DNA of 58,804 bases, from NCBI GenBank assembly GCA_015654635.1, contig JAATGP010000018.1, forward strand, positions 1 through 58,804, written 5' to 3'. Numbering within the stretch: position 1 is the first letter of the stretch; each line of letters begins with the position of its first letter. The position numbers and the translations under genes were made by a program. Source of the stretch: Alphaproteobacteria bacterium (GTDB lineage: Bacteria; Pseudomonadota; Alphaproteobacteria; Micropepsales; Micropepsaceae). Below, piece after piece: positions 24,495-32,141 of this stretch. The notes beneath the pieces were generated by a model. It was not told the origin of the DNA and did no database searches. It was given only the letters and a program-made list of their open reading frames with translations.

Positions 24495-25165
24495 GCCTCA
24501 ATCTCCCTGCGCAGGGACTCATCCACCAGCGCCAGGTGCGTTGCCAAGGTATCGCGTGCACTGTCCCACTGGCGGTGGCGCGACCAGCGCTGGTGGTTCA
24601 CGCCCAGGATTAGTTCGCAGGCTTCAGTCTGCGGCAGACGGGTGCCGTTTGCGCGCATCAAGGCTGGGTGGCAGTAGAACATGTCGAGCTGGGCGCCCGG
24701 ATAGCCCGCCGGGATGTCGATCGCGATGTTCACGCTTTGCACATTGTAGCCCTGCGGTAAGGGGTAGGCGTGCAGCAACAGCCAGCGGCGCGCGCCCTCA
24801 GAGACCGTTTCCCAGCGCAGGCGGAGACGGGCCAAATGGGCCTCGTCCTGCGGCAGGAGGCAGAAATTCAGGCGTTGCGCCACCGCCTCGCCATTGTTGA
24901 TCTGACGGGGCGTCAGGCGCAGCTTCTCGATGCCCGGATGGGTGAGGTCGATCTTGGTGTCCAGGGTGATTTCCTGGCGCGGTTCACCCGTGATCTTCAG
25001 GATGATGATCCAGCCGGTGTCCGGGTCGAAGCCGGCCAACTTGATCGCGTGGCGGGCCAGGATGATCGGCTTATCCGATTCCACCGGCACGCCCTGCACA
25101 TCGATCCGCCACACTTCGGGCTTGGGCGGACGAGGGGAACGTTCGTTGTTTTCGATGGTAGTCAT
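24491..25165 (-). CDS. Ubiquitin-like domain fused to E2-like domain (multi-ubiquitin/Prok-E2_E)
   Basis: Residues 18-92 fit the bacterial multi-ubiquitin beta-grasp domain (WRIDVQGVPVES, ARHAIKLAGFDPDTGW, TLDTKIDLTHPGIEKLRL). Residues 100-215 fit the E2-like Prok-E2_E family: HAYPLPQGYN, IDIPAGYPGAQLDMFYCHP and HQRWSRHRQWDSARDTL. Possible catalytic cysteines are Cys165, next to HP, and Cys183. The single ubiquitin-like copy is N-terminal to the E2, so it has no free C-terminal glycine. It is the first gene of a three-gene coupled operon and is divergent from the WYL regulator. ATG 25165 is preceded by AGGA. Confidence 0.85.
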   Translation of the reverse strand: MTTIENNERSPRPPKPEVWRIDVQGVPVESDKPIILARHAIKLAGFDPDTGWIIILKITGEPRQEITLDTKIDLTHPGIEKLRLTPRQINNGEAVAQRLNFCLLPQDEAHLARLRLRWETVSEGARRWLLLHAYPLPQGYNVQSVNIAIDIPAGYPGAQLDMFYCHPALMRANGTRLPQTEACELILGVNHQRWSRHRQWDSARDTLATHLALVDESLRREIEA

Positions 25166-25192
25166 AGTTCCTAAGTCCTTTGTTCAAGTGGT

Positions 25193-25215
25193 GGATCACG
25201 CGAGGGTGGTGATCC
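25193..25215. promoter_or_regulatory. Inverted repeat GGATCAC-N9-GTGATCC in the Ubl-E2/WYL divergent region
   Basis: Perfect seven-base arms at 25193-25199 and 25209-25215 lie 28 bases upstream of the Ubl-E2 start. It differs from the 19-base element at 25240-25258, so two DNA-binding proteins or two modes of control may act on this promoter. Confidence 0.5.
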
Positions 25216-25239
25216 GCGAGACAGATGATGCTATGGAGC

Positions 25240-25258
25240 TACGTCAGAAACGGTCGTA
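25240..25258. promoter_or_regulatory. Probable WYL-regulator operator, copy 1
   Basis: TACGTC-AGAAACG-GTCGTA, an inverted repeat with one arm mismatch, ending seven bases before the WYL start. The reverse complement of the element at 26300-26318 is TACGAC-AAAAACG-GTCGTA, identical at 17 of 19 positions including the spacer. Its place suggests autoregulation and control of the divergent ubiquitin-like operon. Confidence 0.7.
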
Positions 25259-25264
25259 GGTCTG

Positions 25265-26284
25265 ATGGGGCAGGATAAAAAAGCGGTCGCACTGCTGAGG
25301 CTGGCACGTCGCTTGGCCAGTAGCGCACATGGTTTGACGCTGGATGAAATGGCCGCGGAGTTCGGCTATGACCGGCGCACCGCCGACCGGTATCGCAGCG
25401 ATGTAGAAGCGATTTTTCCGCAACTGATCGCGGTGCAGGATGGCCAAGAAAAACGTTTTCACATTCCTGGAGGGCTGGATTCGTTTTTTCAGACGCCCAC
25501 CGCCGAGGAATTGCTCGAACTCACCAAGACGATAGAGGAGCTGAAAAAGAAGGGCATCAACGGAAAGGCGCGGGCACGGTGCCTGGAAGACCTGAAGGAC
25601 AAGGTCTGCGCAGCCATGAAGAAGACTATGATCAAGGTCGCGCCCGATCTGGACGTGTTGATGCAATCGGAAATGATCGCGGTGCGGGCCGGGGGGCGAC
25701 GGCTGGACGATCCGGATACGCTAAAGCTGATCCGCCAAGCCATTCTTTCTATGAAGGCGCTTCGGTTCGCGTATCTCAAGGGGAGCAAGCCCGGCGAGGC
25801 CCGCACCGTAACGCCTTATGGCGTTATTTTCGATCACAGCGCCTGGTTGGTGGCTGTGGAAATTGGCCAAAACAACATCAAGACCTACCGGCTCGATGAG
25901 ATGCGTTCGGTGGAAACCCTCAAAGAAGAGGCTGCCCGTCCGGACGATTTCAACCTCGGCGACTACGTTGCCGAATCCTTTGGCCTATTTCACGGTGAGC
26001 AGCATGACGTCGTTCTGCAGCTGCTGCCCGGCGCACTTGACCAAGATGGCCAACTGCGCTGGCAGTTTCACCCCAACCAGAACGTGGAATATCTTCCTGA
26101 CGGGCAGGGCGCGATCGTGCGCTTTCGGGCCAGTGGCATGCAGGAGCTGCGCTGGCACCTCTACACCTGGGGAAACAATGTGGAGATCGTGGCGCCTGAA
26201 TCCCAGCGGCTCACTATGGTCACCGAGCTGACGATTGCGCGGGACCGTCATGACTCAGTGCCGCGCTACCTACAAAAAAAGTGA
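25265..26284 (+). CDS. WYL-domain transcriptional regulator
   Basis: An N-terminal winged-helix domain (LARRLASSAHGLTLDEMAAEFGYDRRTADRYRSDV) is followed by a linker helix and a WYL domain (RTVTPYGVIFDHSAWLVAVE, then TYRLDEMRSVE) and a C-terminal WCX-like extension (MQELRWHLYTWGNNVEIVAPESQR). The 339-residue length is typical. WYL proteins such as CapW and BrxR repress phage-defence operons and respond to nucleic-acid signals. It is divergent from the Ubl-E2 operon and followed by the helicase; near-identical inverted repeats sit in front of this gene and the helicase gene, so it probably controls both. Confidence 0.92.
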   Translation: MGQDKKAVALLRLARRLASSAHGLTLDEMAAEFGYDRRTADRYRSDVEAIFPQLIAVQDGQEKRFHIPGGLDSFFQTPTAEELLELTKTIEELKKKGINGKARARCLEDLKDKVCAAMKKTMIKVAPDLDVLMQSEMIAVRAGGRRLDDPDTLKLIRQAILSMKALRFAYLKGSKPGEARTVTPYGVIFDHSAWLVAVEIGQNNIKTYRLDEMRSVETLKEEAARPDDFNLGDYVAESFGLFHGEQHDVVLQLLPGALDQDGQLRWQFHPNQNVEYLPDGQGAIVRFRASGMQELRWHLYTWGNNVEIVAPESQRLTMVTELTIARDRHDSVPRYLQKK

Positions 26285-26299
26285 TTGGCACACGGAAGC

Positions 26300-26318
26300 T
26301 ACGACCGTTTTTGTCGTA
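26300..26318. promoter_or_regulatory. Probable WYL-regulator operator, copy 2
   Basis: TACGAC-CGTTTTT-GTCGTA is a perfect six-base inverted repeat with a seven-base spacer, 48 bases before the helicase GTG. In reverse complement it matches copy 1 at 17 of 19 bases. It indicates a separate regulated promoter for the helicase. Confidence 0.7.
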
Positions 26319-26366
26319 CCTGGGGGGTATCCTCCAGCAATAAGCGTCTAGTGGGGGAATTCTGCA

Positions 26367-29300
26367 GTGAAGCGCACGAAGGATGGATTTGTTTTTTCAC
26401 CTACCGATCTAATTCAGTTCGTGAAATCGCCTTTCGCGTCCTGGATGCAGCGGCATTCCTATGAAGATGGCGCCCCGCAACCTGATGCTCAGTCCGAGGA
26501 AATGGCACTCGTGGCGAAAACCGGCGACGAGCACGAAGCCGCCGTCCTGCGGGAATACGTCGCTGCCGACGTCGATCTGGCCAACATTCCCAAGGACAAT
26601 GCCGACGTGGCGCTGGCCCTGACACGGGAGGCGATCGCCGCGGAAAAGGCCATTGTATACCAGGGCGCGTTTCGGGACGATCGGTTCGCCGGCTATTCCG
26701 ACTTCCTGATCCTGAACGATCAGGGCCAATACGAAATCTGGGATACTAAGCTGGCCCGTTCACCCCGGCCCTACTATGCCGTGCAGCTCTGCTGCTATGC
26801 CGAGATGTTCGCGGTCACCACCGGCCTGCCCGTGCCCAAACATTTCGGCATCATCCTGGGTTCGGGCGAGAAGGTGATCTACCGCACCGAGGATTTCATC
26901 CATTATTACCATCGCGTCCGCAGCGCCTTCCTGGCCCTTATGGATGGGTATGATGGCGAGTTGTCCAAGCGTCCCGAACCCATTCCTGGCGCCGATCATG
27001 GCCTGTGGGCATCGCAGGCAGACGCCTTTTTCGCGCAAACCGACCATGTAATCCAGGTCGCGAACATAACCAGTGGTCAGATCAAGAAATTGCGCAGCGC
27101 CGGCGTTGCAACGATGACGGCGCTGGCTGGCGCTGTCGACGGCAGTATTCCGAAAATGCAGGACGATACACTGGCTGCACTCCGCGCCCAGGCGCGTCTG
27201 CAATGTCAAACCCGCGATGGTCGTGCGCAGAATGCCGACGCCCCGGCCCGTTTTGAGGTTCTGTCGCATCGTGGCGAGAATGGAGAAACGGTTGGTCTCG
27301 GGGCCTTGCCGCCGGCCGATCCAGCAGACGTGTTCTTTGACATGGAAGGTTATCCGCTGGCTGCCGGCGGCCTGGAATATCTCTTTGGCACGTCTTGGCT
27401 CAATCCCAAAACGGGCACCCTGGAGTACTCCGACTGGTGGGGCCACGACCGTGAGGGCGAGAAGTTGGCGTTTGAGGGATTTGTGGACTGGGTGTTCGCC
27501 CGCTGGAACGCCTCGCCCAACCTGCATATTTACCATTACGCGGCGTATGAAGTCAGCGCGCTGCGGCGCCTGAGCACTCGGCACAACACGCGCCAGACGG
27601 AAATCGACGCGATGCTGCGCGTAAACGTCTTCGTCGATCTTTATCAGCTACTGCGTCACGGCTTGAGGATCGGTGTCGACAGCTACTCGATCAAGGCGAT
27701 CGAGCATTTGTACCGTCCCGGCCGTACCGGCGATGTCGCCACCGCGATGGGGTCGGTGGTGCACTATGCGCGCTGGATCGGAAGTGATGAGCCGGGCGAC
27801 TGGCGCGGGAGCAAAATCCTGGAAGCCATTCGCGCGTACAACCGCGATGACTGTGAGTCCACAGCGCAGCTTGCGGCATGGCTGCGCGGCATCGCAGCAC
27901 AGCACAACATCCCGGCGCTACGGCCCATCGCGGCCGTCGAGCGGGCGGAGGACGACAACGCGCAGGCCGTCCATCCCACCGTGATAGCGCAGCGCGAAAT
28001 CATCGAAAAGCTGGTCGCCAAGGGTGATGCCAACGCCCTGATCCTTGCGGATCTGATGGATTTCCATAGCCGCGATGCCAAGCCCGTATTCTGGCGCAAA
28101 TACGATCGCGCAGCGGCAACAGGCGACGAACTGTACAACGACACCGCCTGCATCCAGGGAATTTCCGCGCTTGGCGGGCCTGCGACGAAGATAAAGTCAT
28201 TGGTGCAATGCTACGGCTTCGATCCCGATCAGGAATGCAAGCTTTCGGGCGGGCCGAAGAAGCGTGTGGTCTTCACCTTCGCGCCGAAATCTTCGCTCAC
28301 GATGGATACACTGGACCTCGAAACCGGGCACTTGACGCTGAAGATCGGAAAGGATGGTCTGAATGAGAAGTTCGGGGGCAACTTTCCCCGGTCCGGGTCA
28401 CTGATTTCAGATGATTTCGTTCGTCCCGATGCCATGCAGAAAGCCCTGATCGAGGTCGGCAAGAGCCATTTGGGGTCCGGCATGCCCACCGGCATTCAGG
28501 GCCTCTTTGGCCGCCTTGCGCCGGTTCAGGTGCTGCAGCGTGACGGCGAGACCAGTCTGGCTGCCGCCGTGCGTATCTGCAACGAGATGACGGGAAGCTG
28601 TCTAGTCATCCAAGGTCCACCGGGCACCGGCAAGACCTTCACGGCGGCGGAGATGATCGACACGTTGCTGGAGAATGGCCGGCGAGTCGGCATTGCCTCC
28701 AACAGCCACAAGGCCATCGACAATCTTATGGCAGAATGCGGTAAGGTTCGACACGAGAAGGGACGCGTCCTCAAAGGTCTCAAGGTCAGCGGCGACCGCA
28801 ACGAGGCGCTGCACCGGAGCAATCCGGACCTTGTTTTTGTCGAGCAGAACAAGGACGCCCGTCGTGCGTACCGCGGCGGTGTTGTGGGTGGCACCGCCTG
28901 GCTCTTTGCGCTGCCGGAGTGGATCAATGGTCTCGACTTCCTATTTCTGGAGGAAGCCGGGCAAGTCTCGCTGGCCAATGCCGTCGCCATGGCGCCTTCA
29001 GCTCGCAGCTTGGTTCTGCTGGGCGACCAGATGCAGCTGGAACAGCCCAACCAGGGCAGCCACCCAGGCGATTCAGGCCTGTCGTCGTTGCAATACGCGC
29101 TCAAGGACTTGGCGGCCAGTAAGCCTGATACCCCAGTCTTTCAGGCTGTGGTGCCGTCGGACTATGGCCTTTTCCTGGGCGAATCCAGACGGATGCATCC
29201 GGCCATCTGCGACTTTATCTCAGAAAGTATCTACGAGGGCCGGCTGTCGGCGCACCCGTCCTGCGCACGCCTAGGCGTCGATATCGCACCGGGCGCTATA

Positions 29301-29789
29301 CAGATCACCAAGCCCAATGGCATCGCCTTCATCAGCGTTGAGCATAACGGTAATACTCAGCGCAGCGATGAAGAAGCTGAACGCGTCAGGGCCATCTACA
29401 ACGAGCTATTCGGGCGGCCCTTCACAGATCGTGACGGGGTGGTTCGACCGTTGGGGCTGGAGGATTTTTTGTTCGTTGCTCCCTACAATGCGCAGGTGCG
29501 CGCGCTGCAGGAAGCATTGCCGCCTGGGGCGCGTGTCGGCAGCGTCGACAAATTCCAGGGCCAGCAGGCGCCAGTCTGTATCCTGTCTCTCTGCTCCAGC
29601 TACGGAGAGTATGGTTCACGCGGATTGGGCTTTATTCTGAATCGCAACCGCATGAATGTCGCCATCTCGCGGGCGCAGTGTCTGGCTGTTGTCGTGGCCG
29701 ACGGGCGGATCGCCAGTGCGACCGCAGGCTCCATCGCCGAGATGCAGTTGCTTAATCTGTTCTGCAAGCTGGTCGATTCCTGCCAGTAG
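26367..29789 (+). CDS. TM0106-type RecB-like nuclease fused to DEDD nuclease and SF1 helicase
   Basis: 1140 residues with three enzymatic parts. First is a PD-(D/E)XK domain (GYSDFLI with Asp112, EIWDTKLA with Asp126 and Lys128). Then an RNase H-like exonuclease (FFDMEGYPL with Asp325 and Glu327; YNRDDCE near 491-497). Last is an SF1B DNA2/NAM7-type helicase with Walker A GPPGTGKT at 750-757, LEEAGQ, GDQMQLEQP, VDKFQGQQAP and RMNVAISRAQ. It could unwind and degrade DNA or RNA, as expected of a defence nuclease. The start is GTG 26367 with GGGGGAA nine bases upstream. It has its own operator-bearing promoter after the WYL gene. Confidence 0.9.
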   Translation: MKRTKDGFVFSPTDLIQFVKSPFASWMQRHSYEDGAPQPDAQSEEMALVAKTGDEHEAAVLREYVAADVDLANIPKDNADVALALTREAIAAEKAIVYQGAFRDDRFAGYSDFLILNDQGQYEIWDTKLARSPRPYYAVQLCCYAEMFAVTTGLPVPKHFGIILGSGEKVIYRTEDFIHYYHRVRSAFLALMDGYDGELSKRPEPIPGADHGLWASQADAFFAQTDHVIQVANITSGQIKKLRSAGVATMTALAGAVDGSIPKMQDDTLAALRAQARLQCQTRDGRAQNADAPARFEVLSHRGENGETVGLGALPPADPADVFFDMEGYPLAAGGLEYLFGTSWLNPKTGTLEYSDWWGHDREGEKLAFEGFVDWVFARWNASPNLHIYHYAAYEVSALRRLSTRHNTRQTEIDAMLRVNVFVDLYQLLRHGLRIGVDSYSIKAIEHLYRPGRTGDVATAMGSVVHYARWIGSDEPGDWRGSKILEAIRAYNRDDCESTAQLAAWLRGIAAQHNIPALRPIAAVERAEDDNAQAVHPTVIAQREIIEKLVAKGDANALILADLMDFHSRDAKPVFWRKYDRAAATGDELYNDTACIQGISALGGPATKIKSLVQCYGFDPDQECKLSGGPKKRVVFTFAPKSSLTMDTLDLETGHLTLKIGKDGLNEKFGGNFPRSGSLISDDFVRPDAMQKALIEVGKSHLGSGMPTGIQGLFGRLAPVQVLQRDGETSLAAAVRICNEMTGSCLVIQGPPGTGKTFTAAEMIDTLLENGRRVGIASNSHKAIDNLMAECGKVRHEKGRVLKGLKVSGDRNEALHRSNPDLVFVEQNKDARRAYRGGVVGGTAWLFALPEWINGLDFLFLEEAGQVSLANAVAMAPSARSLVLLGDQMQLEQPNQGSHPGDSGLSSLQYALKDLAASKPDTPVFQAVVPSDYGLFLGESRRMHPAICDFISESIYEGRLSAHPSCARLGVDIAPGAIQITKPNGIAFISVEHNGNTQRSDEEAERVRAIYNELFGRPFTDRDGVVRPLGLEDFLFVAPYNAQVRALQEALPPGARVGSVDKFQGQQAPVCILSLCSSYGEYGSRGLGFILNRNRMNVAISRAQCLAVVVADGRIASATAGSIAEMQLLNLFCKLVDSCQ

Positions 29790-29791
29790 CG

Positions 29792-30679
29792 TCAGATACG
29801 GTCGGAGAAACGCTCGCGGCTGGTAATTTCCCGCGCGGGAAGGTTGACGACATAGCCGTAAATATTGGTGTGAAGATAAGCGAGCTCGGCATCACGGCCT
29901 GCCGCAGGTACCTCGATCCACCAGGCTTTGCGCGACCCACCCGATCCGTCGCTCCAGCGATACCCGCGAGCCTTCAGAATGTCTTTCTGTTCGTAGGGCG
30001 CGCGTTCCGCCCATATGCGCACTGTCGACTGCGACGCCGCGTGCAAGATCTGGCTCAGGGCGAGGCTTCCGCTGCGCGGCAGTGGGCAGGTGAGAACATG
30101 CAGGGCGGCCTGACAGTCATCGACGGCCCGGTGCGCTTCGTGGAAATACCCCAAGTCGGTCAGGATGTAGCCGAGCTTCGACCCGGCTAGGCCTTCAGCG
30201 CGCCAATTTACCTGGCTGGCCGAGCAACCCCAGTGCTTGTCCATGAAGCACGGCCAGACGCGTTCGGCCATGCGTCGATCAAAGCCTGCATTGTGCGCGA
30301 TGATAAGTGAAGCATCGGCTGCAAAGGCGGCCACGGCGTTGGGAGAGATCGATTGTCCAGCCACCATCGCATTTGTAATGCCGGTGATTTCGGTGATCTC
30401 GGCAGGAACGGGCCTGCCGGGCTGCTGGAAGCCTGAAAAGGTTTCGCCGATAGCGGCAAGTGCGCCAGTTTCTGTGAAGGTGAATTTGACCATGCCCAGT
30501 TCGATGATCTCGTCGCGGCTGGTATCCAGGCCCGTGGTCTCCACGTCCAGGACAATGCCGGTGTACCGTGCGCCGGCACTTCCAGGGGCCATCGTGAGAC
30601 CGGGCTGCAGGCGGCGCAGCACCCGGTAAGAGCCGGTTTGCTCCAGATGTTCGATCATAGCGTCGGTCGATAACGTCAT
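29792..30679 (-). CDS. DEDDh 3'-5' exonuclease (DNA polymerase III epsilon-like)
   Basis: Exo motifs: I LDVETTGL (Asp45, Glu47), II AHNAGFDRRM and III HRAVDDCQAA, with the His of the DEDDh subtype. The C-terminal 100 residues (APYEQKDILKARGYRWSDGSGGSRKAWWIEV) resemble the extension found in stand-alone exonucleases of this group. I chose ATG 30679 (MTLSTDAMIEHLEQTG); the frame continues to 30787 without family support. It is convergent with the helicase, stops only two bases apart, so transcripts would overlap. It may join the helicase in nucleic-acid degradation. Confidence 0.88.
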   Translation of the reverse strand: MTLSTDAMIEHLEQTGSYRVLRRLQPGLTMAPGSAGARYTGIVLDVETTGLDTSRDEIIELGMVKFTFTETGALAAIGETFSGFQQPGRPVPAEITEITGITNAMVAGQSISPNAVAAFAADASLIIAHNAGFDRRMAERVWPCFMDKHWGCSASQVNWRAEGLAGSKLGYILTDLGYFHEAHRAVDDCQAALHVLTCPLPRSGSLALSQILHAASQSTVRIWAERAPYEQKDILKARGYRWSDGSGGSRKAWWIEVPAAGRDAELAYLHTNIYGYVVNLPAREITSRERFSDRI

Positions 30680-30848
30680 GGTCTTACCGGAATATGCGAG
30701 ATGGCTCGCCAGATGGGTTAGGCTTTTAAGCAAAGCACGATGAAATCGGACAGCGTGCCCCAGATCATCTTCAGGTGCGCAGACCACCGTGAAGATTGGA
30801 TTTTAACCGATGTCGTTCGCCGCCGTCGTCACACACAAAGCGAACTAC

Positions 30849-31970
30849 TCAAACAAGTTGCATAAGATCGCGACGAAACGGAAGGAGTGCGGCTCCGTAG
30901 GCCGCGATCTCTCCTTGCGCCTGTGCTGGAACAATTTTCGCCATGGGGCGGGCCCACCCTCTTCTTCGGGTATCGAAAAACGCGATGTGTGGAATTATCA
31001 ATTCCGTTAGCGTGCGTGGGATTCGACCACCGATCACGATTATCTCGACATCCAGAATCGATGACGCATTTGATGCGATTATCGAAAGCGAATCTTGCAC
31101 CCGCGCAATCCAATCTTTAATGCCCGGCCAACTCGGATCGAAGTTATCACACATTTCGTCGACTGTTTCGAAATACGGTCCGTGCTGCGCCAGAATCTGC
31201 CGGAGCAGATCTAGGCTCGGAAACGGATGTATGCTTGGAGCCAAGCCGCCAGCAAACTCACCGGCATTGCCGAATCGGCCACGCCACAATTTGCCCTCAA
31301 GAACGACTCCTCCGCCCACGCCGGAACCGATATAAAGATAGGCAAAATTTTTCACCAGGCGCCCAACGCCCAGGATACATTCGCCCAGAGCTGCGGCATT
31401 GCCATCGTTCTCGGCGTGGGTACGTATTCCGAAGTGTTTCGAGGCTAGTTGCGCAATATTGGGTTGAGACCATTCTTCGAGAGCATAGGGCGTATTGAAA
31501 CGGCCATCTTCAAGGAATGAACCAGAAATGGCGAGGCCGACACCAACGACCCGGCTGGATTTAATAGCGCCTTGCGCCAGCGCCTTGGCGATGGAATGGG
31601 TCAACCACTCAGTCACCTTTTCGAGTGTGACGGATCCTATTCGCTCCCGCACTTCAAACCGCGAGGTACCTGAAAAATCCAAGATGGCCAGCGCCACCGC
31701 GTCGGGCATCAAGGTGATGCCTGCGGTGTAGGCAAAGTCCGGATTGAGCTTGATATCTGTTGTCGGATAACCACGCTTTCCGGTATCCGCGCGTCCGTGG
31801 GACGTCAGCAGCCCCATCTTGAACAACTTGGAACATATTCGCGACGTCGATTGCTGAGACAGGCTCGCCTGTTCGGCAATTGCCTTCTGGGTCAGCGTGC
31901 CCAGGCTAAACACGGCATTGAGAACAGATCGTTCGCTGTTGGTCAAAATAAGAGAGGTGAGGTCGCCCAT
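30849..31970 (-). CDS. ROK family transcriptional repressor
   Basis: A winged-helix N-terminus (TQKAIAEQASLSQQSTSRICSKLFKMGLL) precedes a ROK sugar-sensing domain with VVGVGLAISGSF, ENDGNAAALGECILG and YIGSGVGGGVVLEGKLWRGRFGNAGEF. The CxCGxxGC zinc motif of ROK kinases is absent, so it is a regulator and not a kinase. It lies next to the MFS transporter on the same strand and near the TonB receptor, and is the best candidate to bind the ATACCCAC elements between those two. The inducer is unknown, probably a sugar or sugar phosphate. Confidence 0.88.
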   Translation of the reverse strand: MGDLTSLILTNSERSVLNAVFSLGTLTQKAIAEQASLSQQSTSRICSKLFKMGLLTSHGRADTGKRGYPTTDIKLNPDFAYTAGITLMPDAVALAILDFSGTSRFEVRERIGSVTLEKVTEWLTHSIAKALAQGAIKSSRVVGVGLAISGSFLEDGRFNTPYALEEWSQPNIAQLASKHFGIRTHAENDGNAAALGECILGVGRLVKNFAYLYIGSGVGGGVVLEGKLWRGRFGNAGEFAGGLAPSIHPFPSLDLLRQILAQHGPYFETVDEMCDNFDPSWPGIKDWIARVQDSLSIIASNASSILDVEIIVIGGRIPRTLTELIIPHIAFFDTRRRGWARPMAKIVPAQAQGEIAAYGAALLPFRRDLMQLV

Positions 31971-32141
31971 GTGTTTGGCTCAAATTGCGTAATAGCGGCG
32001 AGACTTAACGGCGGTGTTTACGAATGAGTTATACTGATGCCAAGTCATTGCTTTGTCTACCAGTTTACGGAGGAGGTTGGACGTCTCACTATTGCCGGTG
32101 ACGGGTAAGGCACCGTCAGGCCGTTTAACTGGCATGCGGCA

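Noticed and set aside
30788..30848. Possible right end of the dusA element
   Set aside because: I compared the dusA 5' sequence with this gap by eye and found no copy of the core; the boundary remains unknown.
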